From Acidobacteriota bacterium (GTDB taxonomy: Bacteria; Acidobacteriota; Vicinamibacteria; Vicinamibacterales; UBA8438): DNA of 8,295 nt. The position numbers and the translations under genes are program-made. Shown here piece after piece: positions 1-8,295 of this stretch. The notes below the pieces were generated by a model. The model was not told where the DNA came from. It did no database searches and saw only the letters and a program-made list of their open reading frames with translations. Numbering within the stretch: position 1 is the stretch's first letter; every line of letters begins with the position of its first letter. The stretch covers positions 1 to 8,295 of the forward strand of contig WTGR01000391.1 in the NCBI GenBank assembly GCA_011523485.1, written 5' to 3'.

Positions 1-164
1 TCGTGGGACGGCACGTCGTCTTCGTGGCGAACCTGCAGCCGGCGAAGCTGATGGGGATCGAGTCGAACGGCATGGTCCTCGCGGCCCTCGACGCGGCCGG
101 GCAGCCGGTGCTTCTGAAACCGGACGATCCGGAGCGTGCCCCCGCGGGATCGGCGATTCGATGA
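1..164 (+). CDS. metG: Methionyl-tRNA synthetase, C-terminal tRNA-binding domain (3' end only)
   Basis: Only the last 53 codons are in the window, read from position 3 to a TGA at 162-164. The visible peptide begins [20 protein letters not shown] and continues with SNGMVLAA and a final PAGSAIR. This is the hallmark end of the Trbp111/EMAP-II-like OB-fold that dimerises and binds tRNA in bacterial MetRS: a VVxVANLxPxKLMGxES strand, then SxGMxLAA, then a short acidic-to-basic tail. The enzyme charges tRNA-Met in the cytoplasm; the catalytic Rossmann domain would lie upstream. The same domain occurs as a free protein (CsaA/Trbp111) and at the end of PheT, but the tail and the tatD neighbour favour metG, since metG-tatD adjacency is common in bacteria. 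The stop overlaps the tatD start in ATGA, which suggests translational coupling. Confidence 0.85.
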   Translation, partial: VGRHVVFVANLQPAKLMGIESNGMVLAALDAAGQPVLLKPDDPERAPAGSAIR

Positions 165-958
165 TCGATTCCCACTGCCATCTGGCCGACGAGCAGTTCG
201 CCGCGGACCTCGGTGCGGTGGTCGAGCGCGCGCGCACCGCCGGCGTGGACGGCGCCCTCTGCATCCTCGACGCACTGAACGACGACGAGGCGCGCCGCGC
301 GGACGGCGTGGCCGCGGCCTGGCCGAATGCCGCTTTCGCAATCGGGGTCCATCCGCACCGGGCGGGCGCGGTCGAAGACGCCGCCGGCGGTCTCGAGGGG
401 GTCGCGTCGTTCGTGCGGGGGTTGCTGGATGCGCGGGCCAAGGCGTGCGCGGTCGGCGAGATCGGACTCGACTACCACTACGACTTCGCGCCGCCGCGGA
501 CCCAGATCGACGTCTTTCGCCGCCAGATCGCGCTGGCGCGCGAACTGGCGCTGCCGATCGTCGTCCACACGCGAGAGGCGGACGCCGACACGGTGGACGC
601 CATTCGAGCGGAGGGCGGCGGCGACGTGCAGGGGGTCTTCCACTGTTTCACGGGCGACGCCGCGTTCGCACGCCAGGCGCTCGATCTCGGCTTTCACGTA
701 TCGTTCTCGGGCATCGTCACGTTCCGCAACGCAGCGGCGATTCGCGAGGCGGCCGCCATCGTGCCCGCCGAACGTCTGCTGGCCGAGACCGACGCGCCGT
801 ACCTGTCGCCGGTCCCGTACCGCGGCCGGCGCAACGAGCCGGCGCGGGTGGCCCAGGTGATCGATACCCTGTCCGAGGTGCGCGGCGCGGGCCGCGCCGA
901 CGTCGTCGAGGCGACGCGGCGGTCGTACCACGGATTGTTCGGCGCCCCCGCGGACTGA
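161..958 (+). CDS. tatD: TatD family metal-dependent hydrolase (deoxyribonuclease)
   Basis: This 265-residue protein is full length for the TatD family (about 255-265). It is a cytoplasmic TIM-barrel metal hydrolase; family members are 3'-5' DNA/RNA exonucleases linked to DNA repair and turnover. All expected metal-site motifs are present: MIDSHCHL at the N-terminus (H5, H7), GVHPH at 62-66, [10 protein letters not shown] with E100, VVHTREAD with H136, FHCFTG with H161, and [20 protein letters not shown] with D211. The C-terminal [10 protein letters not shown] signature is also intact, so it should be active. The ATG start is fixed by its 4-bp overlap with the metG stop and by MIDSHCHL falling at residue 1, as in the family. 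It probably shares a transcript with metG and needs no promoter of its own. I see nothing odd in it. The exact natural substrate of this paralog cannot be told from sequence. Confidence 0.95.
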   Translation: MIDSHCHLADEQFAADLGAVVERARTAGVDGALCILDALNDDEARRADGVAAAWPNAAFAIGVHPHRAGAVEDAAGGLEGVASFVRGLLDARAKACAVGEIGLDYHYDFAPPRTQIDVFRRQIALARELALPIVVHTREADADTVDAIRAEGGGDVQGVFHCFTGDAAFARQALDLGFHVSFSGIVTFRNAAAIREAAAIVPAERLLAETDAPYLSPVPYRGRRNEPARVAQVIDTLSEVRGAGRADVVEATRRSYHGLFGAPAD

Positions 959-1011
959 AGTGCGTGGATTTCCCACTCTTGGAACCGGGCATGGCCTGAA
1001 GCCCCGGCGCG

Positions 1012-1041
1012 TTGACGCTCGCGGCGCAACTGTGGTCTGAT
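1012..1041 (+). promoter_or_regulatory. Possible sigma70-type promoter for the polyprenyl synthase gene
   Basis: TTGACG at 1012-1017 (5 of 6 to the -35 consensus) is followed after 18 bp by TCTGAT at 1036-1041 (4 of 6 to the -10). It lies in the 92-bp gap after tatD. Transcription would start near 1048, almost at the GTG start codons at 1051 and 1057, which would give a nearly leaderless mRNA. No Shine-Dalgarno sequence is seen before those codons, which fits this reading. Both boxes are short and could be chance in GC-rich DNA. Confidence 0.35.
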
Positions 1042-1050
1042 TCTGGCGGC

Positions 1051-4625
<3,575 letters not shown>

Positions 4626-4640
4626 GCGGATTGGTTGTGA

Positions 4641-4669
4641 TTGACAGGTCGAACGAAGCTTGGGATCGA
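4641..4669 (+). promoter_or_regulatory. Possible promoter before the PA14-glycosyltransferase gene
   Basis: TTGACA at 4641-4646 is a perfect -35 consensus in the 59-bp gap after ligA. A -10 at the right distance is poor (GATCGA at 4664-4669, 17-bp spacing, two matches), so the call rests mainly on the -35 box and the position. A G-run (4676-4680) four nucleotides before the ATG at 4685 is the only ribosome-binding candidate. Confidence 0.25.
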
Positions 4670-4684
4670 GTGGCTGGGGGCTGA

Positions 4685-6856
4685 ATGGCGAGACTGGCCG
4701 TCTTGTATCCTGCGCTTGTTCTCTCCGTGCTCGGCGCCACCTGTTGGCAATCGACGGCGCAGAACGGTCTGGCGGCACGGTACTACCGCGGCACGGTCGG
4801 CGGCGAGGAGCCGGTGCTCCGCGTCGTCGAGCCGCAGATAACGTCGCGGCGCATCGCGGTCCGGCGCGATCAGCTGTTTGGGGACGGTCCTTTCAGCGCG
4901 ACGTTCGATGGATTCGTCAGCGTGGACCGTGCCGGAGAGTACGAGTTTATCCTGGAGACGGACGGACTCGCGGGGTTGTCGATCGAAGGCGAGCACGTTG
5001 GCATCGACCGCCTTGGGAACCTGCCATCGCGCCTGCAGGCAACGGTCACGCTTCATGCCGGGCTCCACGCCGTGCACGTCTGGTACGTCAAACGCGCCGG
5101 TGACGCGGTTCTGGACCTGCGCTGGCGGGAGACGCGGACATCCGAGGCGCCTCGGCCGATCGCGCCCTATCGTCTCTTCGCGTCTCGGGCGGCCTTCCAT
5201 TTGCGCTGGCTGCTGCCCCTTTTCCTTTCCGGTCTCGTGCTGTTGGCGCCTGCGTTGTGGCTGACGCGTCACGTGACCCGGCACTTGCGGGCGCATCCGT
5301 GCGACCACGGCGCCAATTGCGCCGTGGTCGTCCTGCTCGCCGGAAGCACGGCGATGGCGCTGGCCGGAATATGGTGGGGGTTGCCGAATCACCACTCGTG
5401 GTCCTTCGACGAGATCGTTCCCGCCAATGTCATCATCTCGTTGAGAGATGGAGTCGAACAAGGCTGGTTGCTCCGTTATCCGCCGTTTCACTACTACGTT
5501 CTCAGCATCGTGGTCCTGCCGTTCGAGATCGTGGGGCGGTTCGGCGCCGCCGACGCGGCCGCCGCGTACAGCTACGCGAGCGCTTTCTTTCTGATGCGCG
5601 TCGTGAGCGTGTTGATGGCGGCGGGCGCCGTCTACGGCACCTATCTCTGCGCGGTTGAGCTTTATCATGACCGCGTTGCGGGACTGTGGGGCGCGGGGCT
5701 GGTCGCGACGATGCCGGTCTTCGTCTACCATGCGAAGACCGCGAATCTCGATGTGCCGTATGTGTTCTGGTTCGTCTTGTCACTTCTCTTCTACGTGCGG
5801 TACGTCAGACACGGACGCCTCGGCAGTGTCGTCGCGTTCGCGGCGGCGGGAATGCTCGCCGTATGCACCAAGGACCAGGCGTACGGATTCTACGTTCTTC
5901 CCGCCGTTCACATTCTGTGGCTGCGCTGCCGGGTGTCTCGCGGGCGCATGATCCTGTGTGATCGGCCGCTTGCCCTGGCGGCGATGACGGCGCTGGCCGT
6001 TCTCGTCGTCGGCCAGGGCGTTCTCTTTACACCGAAGCTCGCGCTCGACCACTTCCGGCATATCGTCGGGCCGGCGTCCGACAGCTACGCAGTCTACGAG
6101 GCGAGCGTCGATGGTTACCTGCGGATGTTCGTCGGCACGATCCGCCAGCTCGGGTGGATGCTCACCTGGCCCGGGCTCCTGATTTGCTTGCTGGGGATCG
6201 GCGCGGCGGTCAGACGCGAATCGGAAAAGTTGTGGCTCTTGTTGCCGGCTGTGTCGTACTACCTGTTCTTCATTCTCGTCGTACGGTATCAGTACGATCG
6301 GTTCTTTCTCGCTGTGTGTGTCGTTCTGGCGCTGTTCGGGGGCAGGCTGCTCTCGAGAATCGGCGCCCAGGGCCCTCGCATAGGCATATCTCTTGCGGGT
6401 TTCGTGCTGGCGAGCTATCTGGTGGCGCACGGCAGCGCGGTGAATGCCGCAATGATCCTCGACGGCCGGTATCGGGTGGAAGCCTGGATCGAGGAAAATG
6501 TAGGGCGCGATAGCGTTGTCGCGATGGTCGGGTTCCGCGAGGACCTGCCGCGTGCCGGTGATGTCACGGCGGTGTGGGTCGAAGAAGACTGGCCGCAGAT
6601 CGCCTCGTTGCGACCGGACTACATCGTCATCGACACCTCGGGCCGCTGTTTCCCGAGGGGCCGGCAGCTCGACGAGGATATCCGCGACGACGGTCGCTAT
6701 GTGCGGGTGTTCGCTGGAAGTCGTTCGCCGTTTCCATTGGCGAGAATGGCGCCCGATATCTATTCCGAGCCTTGCAAGAGCCCCACTTCGAACCTCAGCA
6801 GGATCAATCCACCGGTAGAGGTGTACTGGAGGTTCGGACGGGTTGGCGAGGGGTGA
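4685..6856 (+). CDS. Membrane glycosyltransferase (GT-C, family 39-like) with N-terminal PA14 domain
   Basis: This is a 723-residue multi-pass membrane protein. Residues 4-20 form a signal peptide or anchor. About 28-150 resemble a PA14 beta-sandwich: LAARYYRG, FSATFDGFVSVDRAGEYEF, LETDGLAGLSIEGE, LHAGLHAVHVWYV and a final LDLRWRE. This carbohydrate-binding module type would lie outside the cytoplasmic membrane. From 172 there is a first long hydrophobic helix, then about ten more to about 585. After the second helix comes SFDEIVPAN (D242, E243), matching the conserved acidic pair in the first external loop of ArnT/PMT-type enzymes, then RYPPFHYY (264-271) and KTANLDVPYVFW (351-362). These features match polyprenyl-phosphate-sugar-dependent glycosyltransferases, which modify lipids or proteins at the periplasmic face. 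Residues 590-723 form a short soluble tail. The acceptor and sugar are unknown. It appears to be its own transcription unit. Confidence 0.8.
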   Translation: MARLAVLYPALVLSVLGATCWQSTAQNGLAARYYRGTVGGEEPVLRVVEPQITSRRIAVRRDQLFGDGPFSATFDGFVSVDRAGEYEFILETDGLAGLSIEGEHVGIDRLGNLPSRLQATVTLHAGLHAVHVWYVKRAGDAVLDLRWRETRTSEAPRPIAPYRLFASRAAFHLRWLLPLFLSGLVLLAPALWLTRHVTRHLRAHPCDHGANCAVVVLLAGSTAMALAGIWWGLPNHHSWSFDEIVPANVIISLRDGVEQGWLLRYPPFHYYVLSIVVLPFEIVGRFGAADAAAAYSYASAFFLMRVVSVLMAAGAVYGTYLCAVELYHDRVAGLWGAGLVATMPVFVYHAKTANLDVPYVFWFVLSLLFYVRYVRHGRLGSVVAFAAAGMLAVCTKDQAYGFYVLPAVHILWLRCRVSRGRMILCDRPLALAAMTALAVLVVGQGVLFTPKLALDHFRHIVGPASDSYAVYEASVDGYLRMFVGTIRQLGWMLTWPGLLICLLGIGAAVRRESEKLWLLLPAVSYYLFFILVVRYQYDRFFLAVCVVLALFGGRLLSRIGAQGPRIGISLAGFVLASYLVAHGSAVNAAMILDGRYRVEAWIEENVGRDSVVAMVGFREDLPRAGDVTAVWVEEDWPQIASLRPDYIVIDTSGRCFPRGRQLDEDIRDDGRYVRVFAGSRSPFPLARMAPDIYSEPCKSPTSNLSRINPPVEVYWRFGRVGEG
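5302..5330 (+). repeat. Perfect 12-bp inverted repeat within the glycosyltransferase gene
   Basis: The arms cgaccacggcgc (5302-5313) and gcgccgtggtcg (5319-5330) pair perfectly around the loop caatt. It lies between the first two membrane helices and encodes the short CDHGANCAVVV stretch. There is no T-run after it, so it is not a standard terminator. It would form a stable mRNA hairpin that could slow ribosomes between the PA14 domain and the membrane core. Function is unproven. Confidence 0.5.
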
Positions 6857-6869
6857 GCACGGCGACGTG

Positions 6870-6898
6870 GGCCCGGCGTCGGGTGAGCCGGCCTTTCT
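6870..6898 (+). terminator. Weak candidate terminator after the glycosyltransferase gene
   Basis: ccggc (6873-6877) pairs with gccgg (6887-6891) around a 9-nt loop. The outer GG/CC bases (6870-6871 with 6892-6893) can extend the stem past a one-base bulge. TTTCT follows at 6894-6898. It lies about 15 bp after the stop at 6854-6856. The stem is short and the T-tract interrupted, so it may be only partly effective. Confidence 0.35.
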
Positions 6899-7051
6899 AA
6901 CTGGAGCCCGCGTCTCCGGAGTTCGACGGGACGAGCCATGTATGGTTTGGGAAGTTGAGGAGCTGGAGGGAGGAACGGCCGCGGTTTCGAGGAGGCTGGA
7001 TGGGTGATCCGATCCCGCCGTCCGGGAAGGATGCTGAACGATCCGGGGCTC

Positions 7052-7071
7052 GCGGTCCGGCGCCGGACCGC
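7052..7071. repeat. Perfect 20-bp palindrome upstream of the antitoxin
   Basis: gcggtccggc (7052-7061) is followed directly by its exact reverse complement gccggaccgc (7062-7071). With no spacer it is a symmetric site that could bind a dimeric protein, or a hairpin with a tight loop. It lies about 120-140 bp before the antitoxin start. No T-tract follows. The symmetry is certain; the role is not known. Confidence 0.45.
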
Positions 7072-7142
7072 TCTCGGGCGGCGAGGCGCTCGAGCCGGCA
7101 AACGTCGCCGATCTGATTCTGGTCGACGCTGGTCTGCTTGCG

Positions 7143-7165
7143 GACCATGGATCATGACCATGGTC
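7143..7165. promoter_or_regulatory. Inverted repeat, candidate antitoxin autoregulatory operator
   Basis: gaccatgg (7143-7150) and ccatggtc (7158-7165) are perfect reverse complements around the 7-nt spacer atcatga, which itself contains the palindrome tcatga. The site ends 24 bp before the preferred antitoxin start at GTG 7190. Phd/YefM-type antitoxins bind palindromes in their own promoter and repress transcription, so the position fits an operator. No good -35/-10 pair was found around it, apart from a TATCCT at 7166-7171. Confidence 0.4.
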
Positions 7166-7189
7166 TATCCTGATGTGGTGGAGGCCTAC

Positions 7190-7432
7190 GTGGAACAGCT
7201 CGCCACCTCGAAGTTCAAGGCAACCTGTCTGGCCGTTCTCGACCGCGTCAACCGAACGGGACAGCCGGTCCTGATCACCCGGTTCGGCAAACCCGTGGCG
7301 GAAGTCGTGCCCCCGTCGGTTCCCGAGCGTTCGGAGCGGTGGCTGGGCTGCATGCGATCCACGCTCCGCATCACCGGCGACATCGTCTCACCCGCGATGC
7401 CGGAAGAGGAATGGGAGACCCTGCGCTCGTGA
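7190..7432 (+). CDS. Type II toxin-antitoxin antitoxin, Phd/YefM family
   Basis: This is an 80-residue antitoxin from GTG 7190. The N-terminal SKFKATCLAVLDRVNRTGQP and the following VLITRFGKPVAEVVP are the Phd/YefM DNA-binding dimerisation fold, in which the RxGKPVAxVVP strand is typical. The C-terminal part WLGCMRSTLRITGDIVSP, then EEEWETL, matches the toxin-neutralising tail usual in antitoxins paired with PIN-domain toxins. The start is uncertain. GTG 7190 has GGAGG at 7180-7184 with a 5-nt spacer and places SKFK near the N-terminus as in relatives. ATG 7154 would add 12 residues and lacks a ribosome site. GTG 7004 has a strong ribosome site but adds a 62-residue Arg-rich extension unlike the family. 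The stop overlaps the toxin's GTG in GTGA, the usual coupled arrangement. The frame is intact although its toxin partner is broken. Confidence 0.8.
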   Translation: MEQLATSKFKATCLAVLDRVNRTGQPVLITRFGKPVAEVVPPSVPERSERWLGCMRSTLRITGDIVSPAMPEEEWETLRS

Positions 7433-7658
7433 GGCTCCTGCTGGATACGCACATCTGGATCTGGAGCGTCGCCGAGCCGGAGCGCCTGTCGTCGCGAGTC
7501 CGTAGCACGTTGGAAAGGAGAGCCGCGTTCTCGGCCTGCCTCACGAGGATCTCGCGGGCCGGTTCCTGGCGGCGACGGCGAAGGTGTTGGAGCTCACCCT
7601 GGTGACGGCCGATGGACGGCTCGCCGGCTCGCGAGAGTTTGCCGTGCTGCCCAACTGA
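7429..7658 (+). pseudogene. vapC: VapC-type PIN-domain toxin, internally deleted and frameshifted
   Basis: The GTG at 7429 opens with RLLLDTHIWIWSVAEPERLS, a classic PIN-domain start with the first catalytic aspartate (D6). The match continues to about residue 33 (near 7527). In a different frame, from about 7521-7530 to the TGA at 7656-7658, the sequence reads LGLPHEDLAGRFLAATAKVL, then ELTLVTADGRL and a final FAVLPN. This is the C-terminal quarter of the same family, normally LPHRDPADRFLAATA...LVTADxRL...VLPN. About 50 central residues are missing, including the conserved glutamate, and the two parts are out of frame, so the GTG frame stops at 7603-7605 after 58 codons. The second aspartate of the C-terminal motif is also glycine (LAGR for PADR). 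An intact VapC would be a ribonuclease of about 128 residues; this remnant cannot form its active site. A sequencing or assembly deletion is possible. Confidence 0.85.
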
Positions 7659-7714
7659 CGCCTCGATCCCCGTGTGGCGGGCGGCGGCCGGGGAGCGAAA
7701 CGGTCGCGGTGCGC

Positions 7715-7735
7715 GATGAATTAGAGATGAATTAG
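7715..7735 (+). repeat. Tandem 10-bp direct repeat (gatgaattag) upstream of a promoter candidate
   Basis: gatgaattag occurs at 7715-7724 and again at 7726-7735, one base apart, giving an 11-bp period close to one DNA turn. The pair is an AT-rich island in GC-rich DNA and ends three bases before a candidate -35 box. That position suits an activator site or an UP-like element for the downstream gene. Confidence 0.5.
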
Positions 7736-7738
7736 GGG

Positions 7739-7767
7739 TTGTCGAGCGCGCGGCCACACTGCACAAT
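7739..7767 (+). promoter_or_regulatory. Candidate sigma70-type promoter for the secreted protein gene
   Basis: TTGTCG (7739-7744) and CACAAT (7762-7767) are separated by 17 bp, each matching the consensus at 4 of 6 positions. Transcription would begin near 7774 and leave a leader of about 65 nt before the ATG at 7840. The AT-rich setting and the absence of other candidates between 7659 and 7839 support it moderately. Confidence 0.4.
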
Positions 7768-7839
7768 AGCGCTGGGAGTCTGCGCGGCGGGAGTGTGTCG
7801 ACGCAGGCGGTGCTGTTCCGGCGGACGCAGGAGGACGAC

Positions 7840-8295
7840 ATGAGCACGAAGCGGCGCATGATCGGCGGATATGCGACGGCGGCGTTCCTGGCGGCGGCTC
7901 TCGCCGTGCTCGGCCCTCCGGTTGCGGCCCAGGACGACGACATCAGCGGCGTCGTGACCAGCGCGGCGGGTCCCGAGGCGGGCGTCTGGGTCATCGCCGA
8001 GACGGAAGACTTCGACACCGGCTTCCGGAAGATCGTCGTGACCGGCGACGACGGGCGCTTTCTGGTGCCGGACCTTCCGGACGCCGCCTATGAAGTGTGG
8101 GTGCGCGGCTACGGCCTGGCCGATTCGGAGAAGACCTCCGCGCAACCCGGCGACGATCTCGCCCTGACCGCCACGGTGGCCGCGTCGCCGCACGAGGCGG
8201 CGGAGATCTATCCGGCCAACTACTGGTACTCGCTGCTCGAGGTGCCGCCGGCGAGCGACTTTCCGGGCACGGGCCCGCGCGGCAACGGCATCGGC
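7840..8295 (+). CDS. Secreted protein with carboxypeptidase-regulatory-like domain (5' part only)
   Basis: The first 152 codons are visible and the frame is open at the window edge. The ATG is well supported: AGGAGG at 7829-7834 lies 5 nt upstream. Residues 1-30 are a Sec signal peptide with a basic KRR stretch, a hydrophobic AFLAAALAVLG core and a PVAAQD cleavage region. Residues about 34-115 form a carboxypeptidase-regulatory-like (transthyretin-fold) beta-sandwich: ISGVVTSAAGPEAGVWVIAE, then VVTGDDGRFLVPDLPDAAYEVWVRGYG. After it comes YPANYWYSLLEVPPASDFPG followed by TGPRGNG. I recall similar segments in large secreted proteins of Acidobacteriota and related metagenomic genomes, sometimes followed by a CxxCH-type haem motif and a beta-propeller, but nothing here shows that part. 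The protein is probably exported to the periplasm or beyond. Its role is unknown. It has its own promoter candidate and is separate from the toxin-antitoxin remnant. Confidence 0.8.
   Translation, partial: MSTKRRMIGGYATAAFLAAALAVLGPPVAAQDDDISGVVTSAAGPEAGVWVIAETEDFDTGFRKIVVTGDDGRFLVPDLPDAAYEVWVRGYGLADSEKTSAQPGDDLALTATVAASPHEAAEIYPANYWYSLLEVPPASDFPGTGPRGNGIG

Larger units (their letters stand above)
6857..7189 (+). other. Intergenic stretch without a convincing gene
   Basis: About 330 bp separate the glycosyltransferase from the antitoxin. Besides the terminator candidate it holds a perfect palindrome (7052-7071) and an inverted repeat (7143-7165). A strong Shine-Dalgarno AGGAGG (6990-6995) precedes an ATG at 7000 (38 codons, stop at 7114-7116) and a GTG at 7004 in frame with the antitoxin. 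The peptides encoded here are Arg/Pro/Gly-rich with no recognisable domain, as expected from random GC-rich DNA. Open frames on the reverse strand look equally unspecific. Confidence 0.5.

Noticed and set aside
985..1007. Inverted repeat ccggg/cccgg after tatD as a terminator
   Set aside because: The stem is only 5 bp with a 13-nt loop and no T-tract follows, so it is indistinguishable from chance.
4725..4744. Lipoprotein signal in the glycosyltransferase (LGATC)
   Set aside because: The residue three before the cysteine is glycine and the one before it threonine, a poor lipobox. A plain signal peptide or anchor is more likely.
7038..7157. Frame ending in a TGA that overlaps ATG 7154 (reads ...EPANVADLILVDAGLLADH)
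   Set aside because: It looked like the tail of a degraded gene coupled to the antitoxin, but a stop lies just upstream at 7035-7037, there is no start codon, and I recognise no family.
6760..7161. Reverse-strand frames across the gene-poor stretch
   Set aside because: They are Arg/Pro-rich with no domain and no convincing ribosome site, and one overlaps the end of the glycosyltransferase gene.
7667..7694. tccccg/cgggga stem after the vapC remnant as a terminator
   Set aside because: The stem is 6 bp with a 16-nt loop and no T-tract, too weak to call.

Overview
The window is GC-rich (visibly well above 60%) and densely coded, with every recognisable gene on the + strand. It contains a free-living-type bacterial housekeeping block followed by a more accessory region. 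The best guess for the source is a member of the Acidobacteriota (Vicinamibacteria-like) or a similar high-GC environmental lineage. This is inferred from GC content, frequent GTG starts, a secreted carboxypeptidase-regulatory-like protein with an AAQD-type signal-peptide end, and a PA14/GT39 membrane enzyme. No rRNA or other phylogenetic marker is present to prove it.

Layout. Positions 1-164 hold the 3' end of metG (tRNA-binding domain of methionyl-tRNA synthetase). Its stop overlaps the ATG of tatD (161-958) as ATGA. After a short gap with a possible promoter comes a long-chain polyprenyl diphosphate synthase (1051-2139), then a GC-rich hairpin and ligA, an NAD+-dependent DNA ligase (2184-4625). 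A 59-bp gap with a consensus -35 box precedes a 723-residue membrane protein (4685-6856) that joins a PA14-like domain to a GT-C (family 39 type) glycosyltransferase.

From 6857 the character changes. A roughly 330-bp stretch without a convincing gene carries a probable terminator, a perfect 20-bp palindrome and a second inverted repeat. It leads into a Phd/YefM-type antitoxin (7190-7432) overlapping by GTGA with a VapC toxin gene. That vapC has lost its centre and its reading frame (7429-7658), so the module looks like a decaying toxin-antitoxin locus. A 181-bp intergenic region with a tandem 10-bp repeat and a promoter candidate then precedes a secreted protein with a carboxypeptidase-regulatory-like domain, which runs off the window at 8295.

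The main unusual items are these. LigA is 813 residues instead of about 670, because a 59-residue helix-hairpin-helix segment is tandemly duplicated at a 102-residue spacing and there is an extra loop in the adenylation domain. The glycosyltransferase carries a PA14 domain. The toxin gene is broken while its antitoxin remains intact. I saw no CRISPR array, tRNA, rRNA, insertion sequence or clearly new multi-gene system.
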